Counted from the first letter of the stretch, positions 26,701-41,700 are shown. The stretch is 64,000 bases of DNA from Liolophura sinensis (GCF_032854445.1 NC_088300.1:23357608-23421607); one strand, 5' to 3'. Notes: a model not told the origin generated them from the letters alone. Program-made: numbers and translations.

Positions 26701-29700
26701 AATTGAGAAATACATGTAGGCATGTGCCTGCACAACCATGACACCACTGCCATTTGATTAGAAGCATATTTGGAACTTTCAAGATAAATAGAATTACTGG
26801 ACTTTCTTAGAAAAAATATGAGTCTCCTGGGTCCGTTTATTTTGCAGATATTTTGATAAAAAGAAACAAGCTGCCAAAAAGGAGCAGAAAACAGTTGATG
26901 CCTCAACTAAGGTAACCAAATGTCCCTTCCAGCAAAACTGTTTTGATCCGTGTAGTCGTCCATATGCACTGTAGAACCTTCCTTTTTTTCCCATTGTACC
27001 ATGTGACAGGCTTGAACTTAAAACCCATACTGGTGTAAGTTCAAATGAATTCGGGGGCCTCCGTGGCTCAGTTGGTTAGTGCGCTAGTGCAGCGTAATGA
27101 CCTAGGAGTCTCTCACCAGTGCTGTCACTGTGAGTTCAAGTCCAGCTCATGCTGGCTTCCTCTCCGGCCGTATGTGGGAGGTCCGTCAGCAACCTGCGGA
27201 TGGTCGTGGGTTTCCAGCCCGGGTTCTGCCCGGTTTCCACCCACCATAATGCAGGCGGCCGTTGTATAAGTGAAATATTCTTGAGTACGGCGTAAAACAC
27301 CAATTAAATAAATAAATAATAAATCACATGAATTCAAAGTTATCTTACGTTAAGTGACTATTTCATTTGAGTAAAAAAAAGTCTGCAGCAGTTTGGATTT
27401 GTACCATTTCTGGGCCAGGCATGATTTACCTTATAATTGGATGTTTATCAATTCCATTTTTGTTTTACCTATGGATATTTTCTTTGTGAGTAATTTCTTT
27501 TATCACTAGGCCTTTAAATCAGCTGAGAAGAAAACAAAACAGACGTTGAAAGACATGGCCACTGCTGTGTCTATCAACAAGACAAGGAAGACCTATTGGT
27601 ATGTAGAGTGCATGTTCTCAAACTCATTGATGAAGTAGATAGATTCTTCGGTGTAACAGGGTAGTGTATGCTTAAGGTACTATCTACCTTTCCAACTGGA
27701 GGGAATTTCCCATCAGTCTGTTGGTAAAAGCTTGGACTCCAAACCCCAACAGGGTCGACTCGTCACACTGATGTCAGAAGTGGGATGAGCTGGGGTAGCT
27801 TAAATCTACTTATGGAGGAATTTCACTTGAGTCAAGTGGTACTGTAGAAGCATGGACTCAAAACCCAAGGTCATTTTATCAAACCCCAAAAGGTTGGCTC
27901 CATCACACAGGTGTAAAACATCAGCACAAAATCTCATCATACACTGGGTCTTGAATGCTGCAGTAAGAAACCTTGTAAACACTAGTATTTCTTGATAGGC
28001 AGGATAGTTGATTTCAGAAAAAGGAAATGAGCAGGGCAGCATATTAATACATTGTGGGTGACCATGTATAAGCATATTTGGAAGACACAGTAAAACATAT
28101 TTGGCAGTATTTGTTTCAGAAATTGTTGATATTCTGTTATGTATTTCTGGCAGGTTTGAGAAGTTTTTGTGGTTTATCAGCTCGGAAAATTTCCTTGTAA
28201 TTGGTGGGCGTGATCAGCAACAAAATGAGCTAATCGTCAAGCGATACCTCAGATCAGGTGAGTGATTTACAGTTTCTGAGACCACCCACTCGTCAAGCGA
28301 TACCTCAGATCAGGTAAGTGATTGACAATTTCTGAGACCACCCACTCGTCAAGCGATACCTCAGATCAGGTAAGTGAGACCACCCACTTACTGATTGCTG
28401 AGTCTGTCTTTGTGATAGCAAGAATAAAGAATATCTTATTCGCATCCTACGGGGACTTGAGGGGCCCATAAATTTACATCATCTGTGAGTTCTTTAGTGT
28501 GTTAGAAATCAGTTTTCCGATTCTTTCTTCATAGTGGTTCATCATATTGAATTGGTACATTACTTCACCCATCTGATGATCTGATGACTTAACAGATCAA
28601 CTTCAGATAGTTACTTTGAATGGATATGTAGTTTATAGCTTCACTATAACAAGTTACTGACCAACCTTGAGTTTTGGCCTATTTCATCCATTTTCAACTG
28701 TGTTTGTTCCGTTTTTGACTTCACATTTTTTATTGTCTTGAACTGGAAGAGAATATGTACACTTTCAAAAACGCTTGTCACTTTTATTATCTAATTTTCA
28801 TTTGAAAGAATTAGAAATATCTTTTTGCAGGAGATGTGTATGTTCACGCAGACCTCCATGGAGCCAGTTCTGTTATTGTCAAAAATAACACAGGTTAGTT
28901 GAAAACTCCAAGAGACTCAAGAACCCCTTAAACTACAAGCTAAATATCTGTTGATTGTCTTATAGTCTTTAAATATTGATGATCAATTTTAGCAAATTTA
29001 TTCCTCTTTCTCCTGAGGATTACATTATTGGGTGACACTCTGCCTGTCAAGGCATCGAACTTAATGATAGACAAGTAGGTACATTAAATACCTCATAGTG
29101 AGAAATGTTAGCTTGAACAAAACATAATGAAAATAGTATATATTGATATATATCATTTGTATTGTACGTATACAGGTATTTGTTTAAAGTGTGACTTGGA
29201 CATGTGCGGCCTCTACCCTCAGATGACCCTATTTTCCCTCTACCCTCAGGTGACCCTATTCCCCCTAAGACACTTAATGAAGCTGGCACAATGGCTATTT
29301 GTAACAGCGCAGCCTGGGATGCCAAGGTTGTGACCAGTGCCTGGTGGGTCTATCCTGACCAGGTGTCCAAGACTGCCCCCACAGGGGAGTACCTGACCAC
29401 GGGTAGCTTCATGATCAGAGGTGAGTTCTAGGGGTGCTGCATAGAAGGAATGAAATTTTCTTAATAGAATGAATGAATGAATGAATGAATGAATGAATGA
29501 TTATGGCGTAATGCCACATCAGCAATATTTCAGCCATATCGTGGTGATCTTAATAGAAGAGACCTGTAAATCTGTTGTTACATTTCGTTGTCAGGGCATA
29601 TACTGTATATCAGCGTAACTTTTTTTGTGTAAAAATGCACCATTAGAAGCACATATTAAAGGCGAAAATATCACACTTTCGATGCCAGCACAAGTTTTTA

Positions 29701-32700
29701 TTATAAGAAATCAAGCTTCACCAAAACAACTCCAAGTATGCACTGTAGAATGAAGGAATTCCTCAATCTTTTTTGCATATGAAAGAGCAACTTTCAGTGA
29801 AGTTGTAGCTTTTTAATTGATTTTTAAGACAAAACTAAATAGGTTGGGTTGACTACCTTCAAGGCTTCACAAGAAGTATAATTTTATCAGTCTAAACTAA
29901 ATGATGCTAAATATGCTTGAATAAACACCTTGCTTGAATAAACACACCTTGCTTGAATAAACACATTGCAAACGATTATAAGTTGAAAAATTACAGTGGT
30001 AAGAATGAAGCAAAATTGAAGTGTCATTTTAAGAATGCTAAACTTCAGGTTAAATATACAGTACTTTGTATTTCCTGGCTGTGAAGATATAGCTGTGTTT
30101 GTGGAATTGGACATAATCTTTTTTAGGGTATAAGATAAACTGTATCATTTCACATGCACTTGTGTTTAATGTAGGATGTTGTTTCCAACTTGTTATAGAA
30201 GTTTTGGTGAAAGATGTATGGTGTTTGTCATAATACAACAAAATTGTGTATCCTTCCAGAGTATCACCATAATTGTTTGAAATGTACGTTGTTGTTCATC
30301 TGGCTGAAAGCAGTATAGTTAACATGTGTTTTGACAACAATTAGATTCACCTTATACATCTCTGTCATATTTTAGTTCTGTGAATATTTCCTTTCAGGCA
30401 AGAAGAATTACCTTCCACCGTCCTATCTTGTATATGGTTTTGGTTTCCTGTTTAAGGTATGTTTGACAAATGTACAGCTTTTTGACCATGGTAACTGTTA
30501 GCATTGTATTTTGGATTTGTGTGAATGATTTCATGTTGTAGTTTGCTGAATTGAATGACTGAATTGTATTTTTAATGCATTTTTGCAGATGTGACGAGTG
30601 TCTGCAGTGTGTATGTATTTATGTACAGTTTAGGTGCATCAGAGATATGAAATTTTGAAGTCTTCCATTTCGTTGTAGCTTGATGAAGGTAGTGTTTTCC
30701 GTCATTTGGGAGAACGAAAAGTGAAAACAGTTGAAGAAGATGCCATGTCGGTTGCTGACTCCTTACAAAGCGAGGTTACCGTAGAAACTAACAGTGGGCA
30801 TGAAAGTGAGGCTGAGGAGGATTCTGGGGAAAGTGAGACTGAGGGAGACAACCTTGCTGCAGCTGCTGATGAACTGTCAGGGGAAGTGAAGAGTGAAGAT
30901 GAAAGTGATGGTGAAAACCTTTTCCCAGACACAAACATCAGTTTACAACATGTAGAAGGGGACAAGTAAGTGACAGGATAAAATACAATTTGTCGTTACC
31001 ATTTGCTTGTACTCATAAAGAAATTAAACAATATTTCCGACAAGTACAACAAATCTTTATGCCTGTTGTGATATGCACTGGAATATTTCAACTTTTAATT
31101 GCTTTTTAACATGAAGTTTTTTGAGGCATACTCTGAGAGCATTACTATGTCTTGGCTGCTAAAAGTTACTTTCTGTGAAGCTCTAAAGTTAACCAGCTCA
31201 ACCCTTGTACATGTAGTTTTATCTCCAAAATAAAAATAAACATGTTCTGAAAAATTGCTTTTAAATATTAACTTTTATTTGCAAGAAAGTTGAGGAAGTA
31301 GGCTGAAGGTTTCCTGGAGTAATAATTCCAGTTAAACTTTGTCAGTCCTGCTTTTTGTGTTAGCCATGGGATCTCATTGTATCTTGGGGCCTCGGTGGCT
31401 CAGTTTGTTAGCGCGCTAGCACAGCACAATGACCCAGAAGCCTCTCACCAATGCGGTCGCTGTGAGTTCAACTCCAGCTCATGTTGGCTTTCTCTCCGGC
31501 CGTATGTGGGAAGGTCTGTCAGCTACCTGCGGATGGTCGTGGGTTTCCCCCGGGTTCTGCCCGGTTTCCGCCCACCATAATGTTGGCCGCCGTTGTATAA
31601 GTGAAATATTCTTGAGTACGGCGTAAAACACCAATCAAAAAAAAAAAAAAAAAAATCATTGTATCTTGGGGCCTCCGTGGCTCAGTTGGTTAGCGCGCTA
31701 GCACAGCACAATGACCCAGAAGCCTCTCACCAATGCGGTCGCTGTGAGTTCAACTCCAGCTCATGCTGGCTTCCTCTCCAGCTGTGCGTGGGAAGGTCTG
31801 TCAGCAACCTGCGGATGGTTGTGGATTTCCCCGGGCTGTGCCTCGTTTCCTCCCACCATTATGCTGCCCGCTGTCGTATAAGTGAAATTCTTGAGTATGG
31901 CATAAGACACCAATCAAATAAATAAATAAATAAAATAAATCATTGTATCTTATATGTCTGTCCCTGTTGTTTTCGATTAACCCAGTTTGCCGGTTGGATG
32001 TTTGTGCATGTATTAGGATTTGTCAATCAGCCCTGTGAACCTTCTGTGTGTTGAACAGGTTTTCTCTCCAGCCGCGACTCAGCAGTTCCCTATCCGTCAC
32101 TGAAGAGGAGAAGGTGGAAGGAACAGAGGATACAGAGACAGACGGACAGCCTGGAGAACAGGTATGCAGGATTAACTTCGTCGGGTGAGAAGAAATGTGA
32201 CGCTAGACTTGATCTACAACTTGAACTTTTGACATTGTACGAAATGAAAGACAATCTTGAGTGCTCTAAGTGGCTGAAAGTGGCTAGTCTCTAACTCGAG
32301 TCTTACGGTACATGTTTAACTTACGTTAGAGATGATAATGTCATAAGTTGCATTGCTAATGGTTTTCTTTGTATATTCAGACTGTGATGGAAATGTTTGA
32401 AAGAATGTGTTCAGCTCTTACCTGATCATTAAAAGTAAGAATGTTTTGTGATGAATGTGCAATTTAATGGTGTGTCTGCTTTCTGATTTTGGCCTGATTT
32501 TCAGCCTAAAAAACAAGGGGCAAAACTCTCAGCAAAACAAAGGCGGTAAGATATTTTTTTGAAATAATTATTTGTCACTGATTTGCATTGTCTCTGAGGG
32601 CATTGGTATTTTAATATAGAGTTTAATTGCTTTGTCGGGGCCTCCGTGGCTCAGTCAGTTAGCGCGCTAGTGCAGCGTAATGACCCAGGAGCCTCTCACC

Positions 32701-35700
32701 AATGCGGTCGCTGTGAGTTCAAGTCCAGCTCATGCTGGCTTCCTCTCCGGCCGTAAGTGGGATGATCTGTCAGCAACCTGCAGATGGTCGTGGGTTTCCC
32801 CCGGGTTGTGCCCGGTTTCCACCCACAATAATGCTGGCCGCTGTCGTATAAGTGAAATATTCTTGAGTACGGCGTAAAACACCAATCAAAAAGAAAAAAA
32901 AAATTGCTTTGTCGGAGCCTCCATGGCTCAGTTGGTTAGCGCGCTAGCATAACGTAATGACCCAGGAGTCTCTCACCAATGTGGTCGCTGTGAGTTCAAG
33001 TCCAGCTCATCCTGGCTTCCTCTATGGCCGTACGTGGGAAGGTCTGCAGCAACCTGCGGATGGTCGTGGGTTTCCAGCCCGGTTTCCTCCCACCTTAATG
33101 CTGGTCGCCGTCGTATAATTGAAGTGTTCTTGAGTACAGCGTAAAACACGAATCAAATAAATAAATAAATAAATTGCTATGTCTGGAGAATTCTGAAGCC
33201 TAGACATTATTGACTTGAGGTCAGATACGGCATTGGGGCTTCCAAAAATTAAACCATATGTTGGTATAAAATCACATAGAAATGAATGGTGGTTGTAAGT
33301 TTTACTAGATCTTATTTTTCTTGAGGTAATTGTTTAATATAAGTAGTAATTTTGTGTATACAGAATACAGAATTCCAATACAGAGTTATCAGGGTTGTCT
33401 GGTCTGCAGGATAAAGCTCTGTTGACTTAGTTTCCTGCATTACTATTAATTATATGTAATTTCATTACAGTGATGCTTAATAAGTGCTATGTCATTTTTA
33501 GGCAGCTGAAAAAAGCTAAGAAATCAAGAGGTCATGTAAATGACAAGGGTGACGAAGATGAAGATGCAGTGTCATGGCTGAAAACACAGTCGGAAGATCA
33601 AGAACAGGTGGGGCCACCATTGTTTTCTCCCTAATACTATTCCTGTCCTTGTCTGAATAATAATATCTTGAAATAACATGACTTTCACAACTGGAGTGTA
33701 GAATGCAAGACTGTTACATATTGGAAGTATGCATAAGATGACACCACATTAAAAAAAATAAAATCTTCATTCGTTCTATTGATATAAAATTTCAGTTTCT
33801 TCAGTACATTGAGATTTTTGATCAGAGGCAAATATCAATATTTAACCAAATGTCATTTACTTATATGATATGTTTGTAGGCAGAATCTTATGTTTTTATA
33901 CCCCACTACAGTTGGAGCATCTTGATTTGCATCTGTTCAGGGAAATGGGACGGAGGGAGGGGGCATCAATTAATCTTACAAAGTACAAGTTTTGTAAACA
34001 CCTACCCTTACAGACATGAGCTGTACACCTCAGTGTAAGGTATAGATGAGGTGTATGTGGGTGTGCAGCTCATGTACTACTTGGTGTGAGGCATAGATGA
34101 GGTGTACACCACATCTGTATTATCTGAGGTGTAGGCCAACTGTACCTCAAGTACACCCCAGCCAAATGCCTACACCTCAGGAACTTTGGGAAAAAACCAA
34201 CACTTAGAAGATGTACCTCAGGTACACCTTGGAAACTTTGAAAGTTTTTGAGCAGTTTTTGAATATGAGATAATGTATCTTAAATACACATCGGCAACTT
34301 CGAAAAAAATCAACCCCTAGAAGATGTACCTCAGGTACACCTTAGAAACTTTGAGAGTTTTTGATTATAATTTAGTGGTCATGTACCTCAGGTACACCTT
34401 AGAAACTTTTTTAAAGTTTTAAAACAAAAGATCAGATTTCGACATTTTACTTCAGACAAAATGGTGAGTATAAAGTTGCAAGTGTTTTTGTGAAAAGAAA
34501 AAATGTTTAGTAAATAAATATAAGCCTTTGTCTCACCCTATACTCACTTGTCATTCAGTCCAATCACAGAGCATGGATATATTTGTCCCTGATTATTCCA
34601 AGATGGCTGCCCAGAACAATGTGCGTGTTCTGTAAGACAGGTGGGAAGTTGAGGGTCATGTGATCACCCTTTTAGAATGGCTGCCCAGTGTTAAAGCACT
34701 GGGGAAATGGTCACTTTTTGCCACTTCGCTAGCGACCAGTAAGGCTTAGTTAGGGTTCTCTGTGGCTTAGGTGGTTAATGCGTTAGCGCAGTGTAATGAC
34801 CCAGGAGCCTCAACAATGCAGTTGCTGTGAGTTCAAGTCCATCTAATGCTGACTTCCTCTCCGCCTTAAGTGGGAAGGTCTGCCAGCAAACTGCAGATGG
34901 TTGTGGGATTAACCCCGGGCTTTGCCCATTTTCCTTCTTAATAGGAACCCACCATAATGCTGGCCACCGTCATAAAAATGAAATATTCTTGAGTATGGCA
35001 TAAAACACCAGTCAAATAAATGGCATAGAAAAGGAGTAGCACTAAATTTTGATCAAGCAGCTAGAAAGCTGTAAATGTGGATCACTGTTGTTGTTGTAAA
35101 AGAGCTGAGATTTACAGATACTGTAAACAAAGAACGGCATGCACTTACAAACTTACTTAAATTTATCTACAATTTATACGGCCAATATTTAATTACTTTG
35201 AGCTTGTTTTCTGTCAAAATGAAAGTGAAAATGGTGTACATTCACCTTGCCTGTAAGCATGCACCACAGCTGTACCTTAGCTACGCCTCAGGCATGTTAT
35301 TTTTTACCTAAAATTTATAGGGTAAACCTTCTGTGAGGTGTACTATAGGTGTGCTTGAGATATTAATTTGCGTAATTGGCAATACTTCAGATACACCTTC
35401 AATACACCTCAAGTATACTTTAGACACACCTCAGTTCAGATATCCTACACCCCAACTGTACACCTCAGATGTGCCTGATGTATACCTCCAGTACACCTTA
35501 TAATGGTAAGGGTAGTGCAGCATTTTGTCTGGGTATTGTTACGGATGTGACAAGCTATCCTCATTATCAAGGTGGTGAACAAACTAATCTACTTCTAGGC
35601 CACTGAAGTTTCAACCACAGAGGAGAGTCCGCAACCAGAAGCACCTAAACCACAGCAAGCACCAATCAAGAGGGGACAAAAGGTGGGTGTTTGGCTGTGA

Positions 35701-38700
35701 TACAGCTAAGGCTATCTGGACAGGTGACCTGAACTGATTTAAAGGATGTCCAAGTTTGGGACAGCCAGAAACGAATGAATGATTATGGCTTGAAGCCATA
35801 TCAGTATTACAGCGTATGTATACAGCCATACACTGTACCCTGCTGAGCTGTGAATAAAAGGATGTCCAAGTTTGGGTCAGCCAGAAACGAATGAATGATT
35901 AGGGCGTGATGCCATATCAGTATTACAGCGTATGTATACAGCCATACACTGTACCATGCTGAGCTATGAATAAAAGGATGTCCAAGTTTGGGTCAGCCAG
36001 AAACGAATGAATGATTAGGGCGTGATGCCATATCAGTATTACAGCGTATGTATACAGCCATACACTGTACCATGCTGAGCTATGAATAAAAGGATTGATC
36101 AAATACTTTGCATATACTGTCTCGGTCTCATAGTATCAGTGGGTTTATAGGCAAAATGCAGTACATGTAAAAGCATCTCCAAACCTTAGTGACACCTCAT
36201 TTAATAATGATCCTGGATCCTGGAGTTAGATTCAAAAATTGATGTAATTATAAAATAATGTAAACATTATTATGAATATATTTCTAGTCATTCCAATATT
36301 TGGAATATACCAAAGATAAACCTAGCTATTTAAAAAGAAATATTTGTTTGCAATGTGCCCTTAAGCTCATAATAGCATTTTTACCTAGCATATGAACACA
36401 GAAACCAACTTACATGAAGTATACAGACATTGCTGCATTCTGACCCACATGATAAGGTATCAAATCCTTTGAAATCACCAGAAGACCTTTGGATAAGATG
36501 ACACAAAAGTATATACTGAATTGAATAGAATTGAAAGTTTATCCACCATACGTAAATATATGTATAATTGCATATTTTGTAAATGGCGGGAATAAAGTCT
36601 GAGGAACTTCTTCTATCCCTGACTCATTATTATCAAATAATAATGCATGCTTGGTGAGCATTTATTGATGGTTAATATGAGAAGTGTAAATAAACCATCT
36701 GAATTGTGGCATTTTTGTTTCTAGAGTAAGTTGAAAAAGATGAAGGAGAAGTATGCAGATCAAGATGAAGAGGAGAGACAGTTACGCATGGAGATTTTGG
36801 CTGTATGTCTATTTTTGTTAACTTTCACATACAGTATTGATTAGTTTCTGCACCAACATGTTCATTTACAACTTTGTGCGTTTTATGTTGTCATTGTATG
36901 ACCGCATTGTGTTGCCTATAATGCAGTTCATATGTGCTGTAAACAGCTGCCATTTGGTAAATCCAGATGCTGAATTTGCATATAACTGTTGTGTTTAACT
37001 TTTATGGTGACTTTGTTACATGTGTGTGTCTAGATACAAGTAAATGATCAACATCCCTTGGAATAAATCCGTGTGCAGGTTCACCGTTTGTACTGATCAT
37101 GAAGTATGAAGTATCATGGTGGTTCTCGCATCCTCAGTAGGCTATTAGCGTTGTTCTGGATTGCCCGATGAGATTGCGGGTTCAGATCCAGCTCTGGTTA
37201 GCTCGTAAGTGGTGGTATTTTCAGAGGTTTGTCAGGTAGCTGGCAAAGTGAGGTGGTTTACTACAAAGGGAACTCCGGTTTCGTCCAACCTTAAAACTGA
37301 CAAATATTCCAACAAGGCTGCAGCCATTATTGAGGAAACAGGAGTTGAACATGCAACTTAATTTTTATCAATAATTATTGGAATAATTCTGAAAACAATA
37401 TCCAATACTTCCGTTACTTATGGTTTTTTCTTTTTTGATTCAAAAACTTTCAGTTAAAAGTGTGAACTCTTTATGGTGGTAGTTATGTACAGTGCAGACA
37501 GTAGGTAATGTCAGCGGCCTGAAGCAAATTTGTGTTTGTGCTGAAAAAAACGTTTTTGACTGCCAATTGAAAGTCCTTCAAATTTAAACAATTTAACAGC
37601 ATTGTAATAGGGCCAAATCAAAGAGCAACAACAAAGAAATACTGGACTGATGCATTTTACTGCACTGATACATCCTAACCCAACAAGAACCTGTACTGGA
37701 GTGGTTACGTGTGAGCATATGTTCTCTCTTTAGTCTGGTGGAGCGCAGAAAGAGGACAAGAGAAAGAAAAAGAAAGGCAAGAATAAAGCACCTCCTGAAA
37801 AGGTCAAAGTTCAAAATGTGCAACAACAACAGAAGGTCAAACAGCACTTGTTGTTGCAACAGCAGGCTGAACTTGCCAGACAACAACAGGCTTCATTGTC
37901 AGGTGTTACAGAGGAGTTCGCCAGAGACCAAAACACACTAGGTGAGAATATGTGCTAAGATAATATGTTTTCTATAATTTATTCTGTTTTTCTTTTTTTC
38001 GCAAAATTGATGTTTAGAAGTTTATTTTCTTTTGTGATTAGTGTTCTGTGGTGTTCACCAGCTCTCCAAGGAGAGGGAACTACATTTATTTATGGAAATT
38101 CTGGGTACCTGTTCATTGTTAAATATGCTCATTAACATAATCATATGAATATGCTCGTTAACATAATATGTGGGAAGAATGCTGGGGCATTCGAGTACAG
38201 CATTAATCTTACACTGGTATCAGGCATCAAATTGACCTTTGGAAATTTTGAGGAAATTTGTGTACTGTAATTCGTCAATCTTTTCACATGTTTGCAAGGT
38301 GTTGTTCAAGCAGATACTGAAGGTATTATACTGTGTTTACTGATAAAATTATACTTTTTGTGAAGCCCTGAAACTGGCCAATGAAAAAGTTGTGAAAAAG
38401 TTAAGGAATTAGGGTATTCATTTTCTTTCTGGGCCTTTGTTGAAATCAATGGCTCACATGGAGCAAGAATTTACCTTCTGCCTACACATGTATGTGGCCC
38501 CCATCTTGACCAAAGAAAATGTTTTTTTTTTTTAATCCACCTCTGGCTGCTGATTAAAGTCAAGAGCTTTAGAAGGAAGGGTACGTGTAGTGGTTTACCT
38601 TGGGCACTCTGGTTTTCCTTCACACATTCCACATTCCTCCATCCATGAACCACACCAGTCATTGAAATGAAAAATTCATGAAAATGGAAACATCAATGAA

Positions 38701-41700
38701 ATGAGTAATTAAATTTGTACCTAATCACCAGTGTTGTAATCAAGGAAGGTTGCATATACATGTATTTGGACTGTCATTTCAGAAACTCTATCTTCTGTAA
38801 AGCCGAGTCAGATTGTCAAACACGAAGAGGTAGGTAATTACTGATCTGTCGGTTTATATGCCTGTTGATAGTACAGAATATGTGCTGCTTTGTTGTGCTC
38901 ACTCCGACATTTGGATCTTATGTGTGTGCAGGGCAAGGTATGGAGTGAGTGAGTGCTTGGGGTTTAACGTCGTACTCAACAATTTTTCAGTCATATGACG
39001 ACGAAGGAATCCTTAGGGTACATGTACGTGTAATGTGCCTCCTTGTTGCAGGACAGATTTCCACCGCTCTTTTATTTAGTGCTGCTTCACTGAGACGACT
39101 TACCAAAGGCAAGCAAGCTGCCCTGCCCGAGCCATTATACTGATACGGGTGAACCAGTCGTTGCACTATCCCCTTCATGCTGAACGCCTTTTAAAGTCTT
39201 AGGTGTGACTCGATCAAGGATTGATCCTGGATCTACTGGTCCCGAAGTGGACGCTCTACCAACTGTGTTATCCGGGCCAGTCGGCAAGGTATGGATCCTA
39301 CGATCAGAACTTTGTAAAACCATTTAACTCTGCATCGTTGTGCTCACTCAGACATTTGGATCATGTGTGTGTGTGTGTGCAGGGCAAGGTTTGGATCGTA
39401 CGATCAGAACTTTGTAAAACCATTTAACTCCACTTTGTTGTGCTCACTCAGACATTTGGATCTTGTGTGTGTGTGCAGGGCAAGGTTTGGATCATACGAT
39501 CAGAACTTTGTAAAACCATTTAACTCTGTCTGCTTCGTTGTTCTCACTTAGACATTTGGATCTTGTGTGTGTGTGTGCAGGGCAAGGTTTGGATCGTACG
39601 ATCAGAACTTTGTAAAACCATTTAACTCCACTGCGTTGTGCTCACTCAGACATTCGGATCTTCAGTCTAAAGACTGATTTCATGCTTTTTACTCAGAATT
39701 CAAGAAATTGAAAAACATTCACATTTTTGGGAATGGATCAAGTGCAGTTTTAGTTAAGGTATTTGCATGTTTATTTCTGATAGGTTGACTTCATGTACAA
39801 GGTACATTGAAATTCCTCCAGTTTCATAATAGCCTTTTCTCTTGATTGACAAACATGTACTGGCTGAAACCGTTAGGTAGCTCATGTTGTACCCTGAGCA
39901 TCTTATAACAGGGAAAGCAATGTTAAACAAAATGTTAGGGGCAGTATCTTAAAAAGTACTGAAGGTTTAGAGATTACTTTGCACGCATAGAGCACAACAA
40001 GATGAGTGAGTGCTTGGGGTTTAACGTTTAGTGTTTGAGGGGGATATTCCATCGTTGATTCAGTGTGTACATATTAAATACAGTAAATGGCTGCATTCCT
40101 GACTTAATGTATTGTGTATTAGAATCAGAGTTAAACAAAATGATAGGGGTTGTATCTCAAAAAGCACAGCATGTATGAACCTTAAGTTTTACATGCAAAT
40201 AAAGCGCAATAACACAAGGGGAATGTCCATCGCTGATGCTCTGTGTGAATATTAATTACCTTAAATTATCAAATTCACGTCTTTTTAGTTCATTATGCAT
40301 TGAGCTGAAGTTTTGCATTCATGTAGATATCTCCTACAGGCATGCTCTTTGGTAGCCTTTGCTACCAAATGTATGTTTGGTTTCCTTTCACTGTATGGGT
40401 AATCTTCAAATTATATAATAAGACATGCCTGTAAGATTGTACGTGGAATTTTGTGGTTTTATGAGTTGGTCTTTACTTATGACTATGCTGTTGTTGTTTT
40501 GTGCACAGCTCCAATTCTTTCTTATAATGTCAACACAATTTCCTTGGGAACTAGGATATTGATGTAAATACACATTTTACACTTGCAACCGCAAGCAATC
40601 AGTTTTACACTATACATAGTGTTTATATAAATTAAACATGGAAACATTTTGAGTCAGCGCCATAATTGGCAGGCAGTGCCATAATTGGAAGAAAACCACT
40701 AAGTGGAAGGACAAACACATTGATTAGACATTTGAGGAAGGCTGAAGATCCAAATTTAGATAGCCCTGAGCATGTCTGGCCTGCTGTACATAATTGCCCA
40801 CTGGCTATAAACACCATAGATCCATTGAGGGGGTCATTATCATCCCATCATTCACCAGTCCGTGCTAATTGCACAAGTGGTACAGTACCTGTATTGGAAA
40901 GTACGGGCCAATTATCCTGGTAGACACCTTAGAAGCTGCCATGGGAGAGGGATTCACTATTCCTAGATGTGTGTGTTTGTCTAGAGTGCAGTTCATTGCT
41001 GAAGGAGGCTGCCAAGAAGGTCAACCAGAATGGTGGAGATGGGGTGATATCCCAGACTTCAGTTGTTTGTTATTCGTATCAGACATGATAATCAATACAT
41101 TGACTACATACAGTTGTATATGTGAGAAAAGACTAGTTACCTTTTCTTGCTTCTCTGAAAAAGTCAGTCTGGTTGGTGTCCTTGTGTTCTGTTCGGATAT
41201 GTCATAGTAAATTCTTTAGTGTTCAGTCAAATACATGTATTTTCCACATTGTCAGTTCTTTCACAGTTTTGCATAACAATTTGGCCTGGAAATTAATGAT
41301 ACTACCTTGTCAGTTCTTTGCAGAATGCACTGTAGTGCACAGTCCATCAGCAAGTGTTTTCAGGCTGGTCATTATTGGATATGGCATTCTGCTGATAGAG
41401 GTTATAAATGGCAGCAGCATATTTGTACATTCACGTGTAGTTACCATTTACAAGTAGTTACCATCTACATGTAGTTACCATTTACATGAAGTTACCATTT
41501 TTACCATGACACTGATTTACTGATACTTTGTTCATTTTCTTTTCTTTACATTACTTAGTGGGAAGACTAATAGTAAAATATTTAAGCTGGTATTTCCAGT
41601 CTAAGTGGCGTTATCTCCGGCTAATTGAATGGTGTCTTTATGCATTGGTATATAACAAACTGATTTAGAAAGAGTAAATTCTTCATAGCCATCAATATTT

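Noticed and set aside
31377-31925. Open frames of 65-88 codons repeated at several places with near-identical proteins
   Set aside because: They are readings through SINE family 1 copies. Similar repeated peptides at 9159, 11394, 38987 and 48750 come from SINE family 2.
40666-41207. Possible gene inside NEMF intron 29
   Set aside because: Two overlapping open frames of 85-112 codons show no recognisable domain, no splice-consistent extension and no homology I can name.
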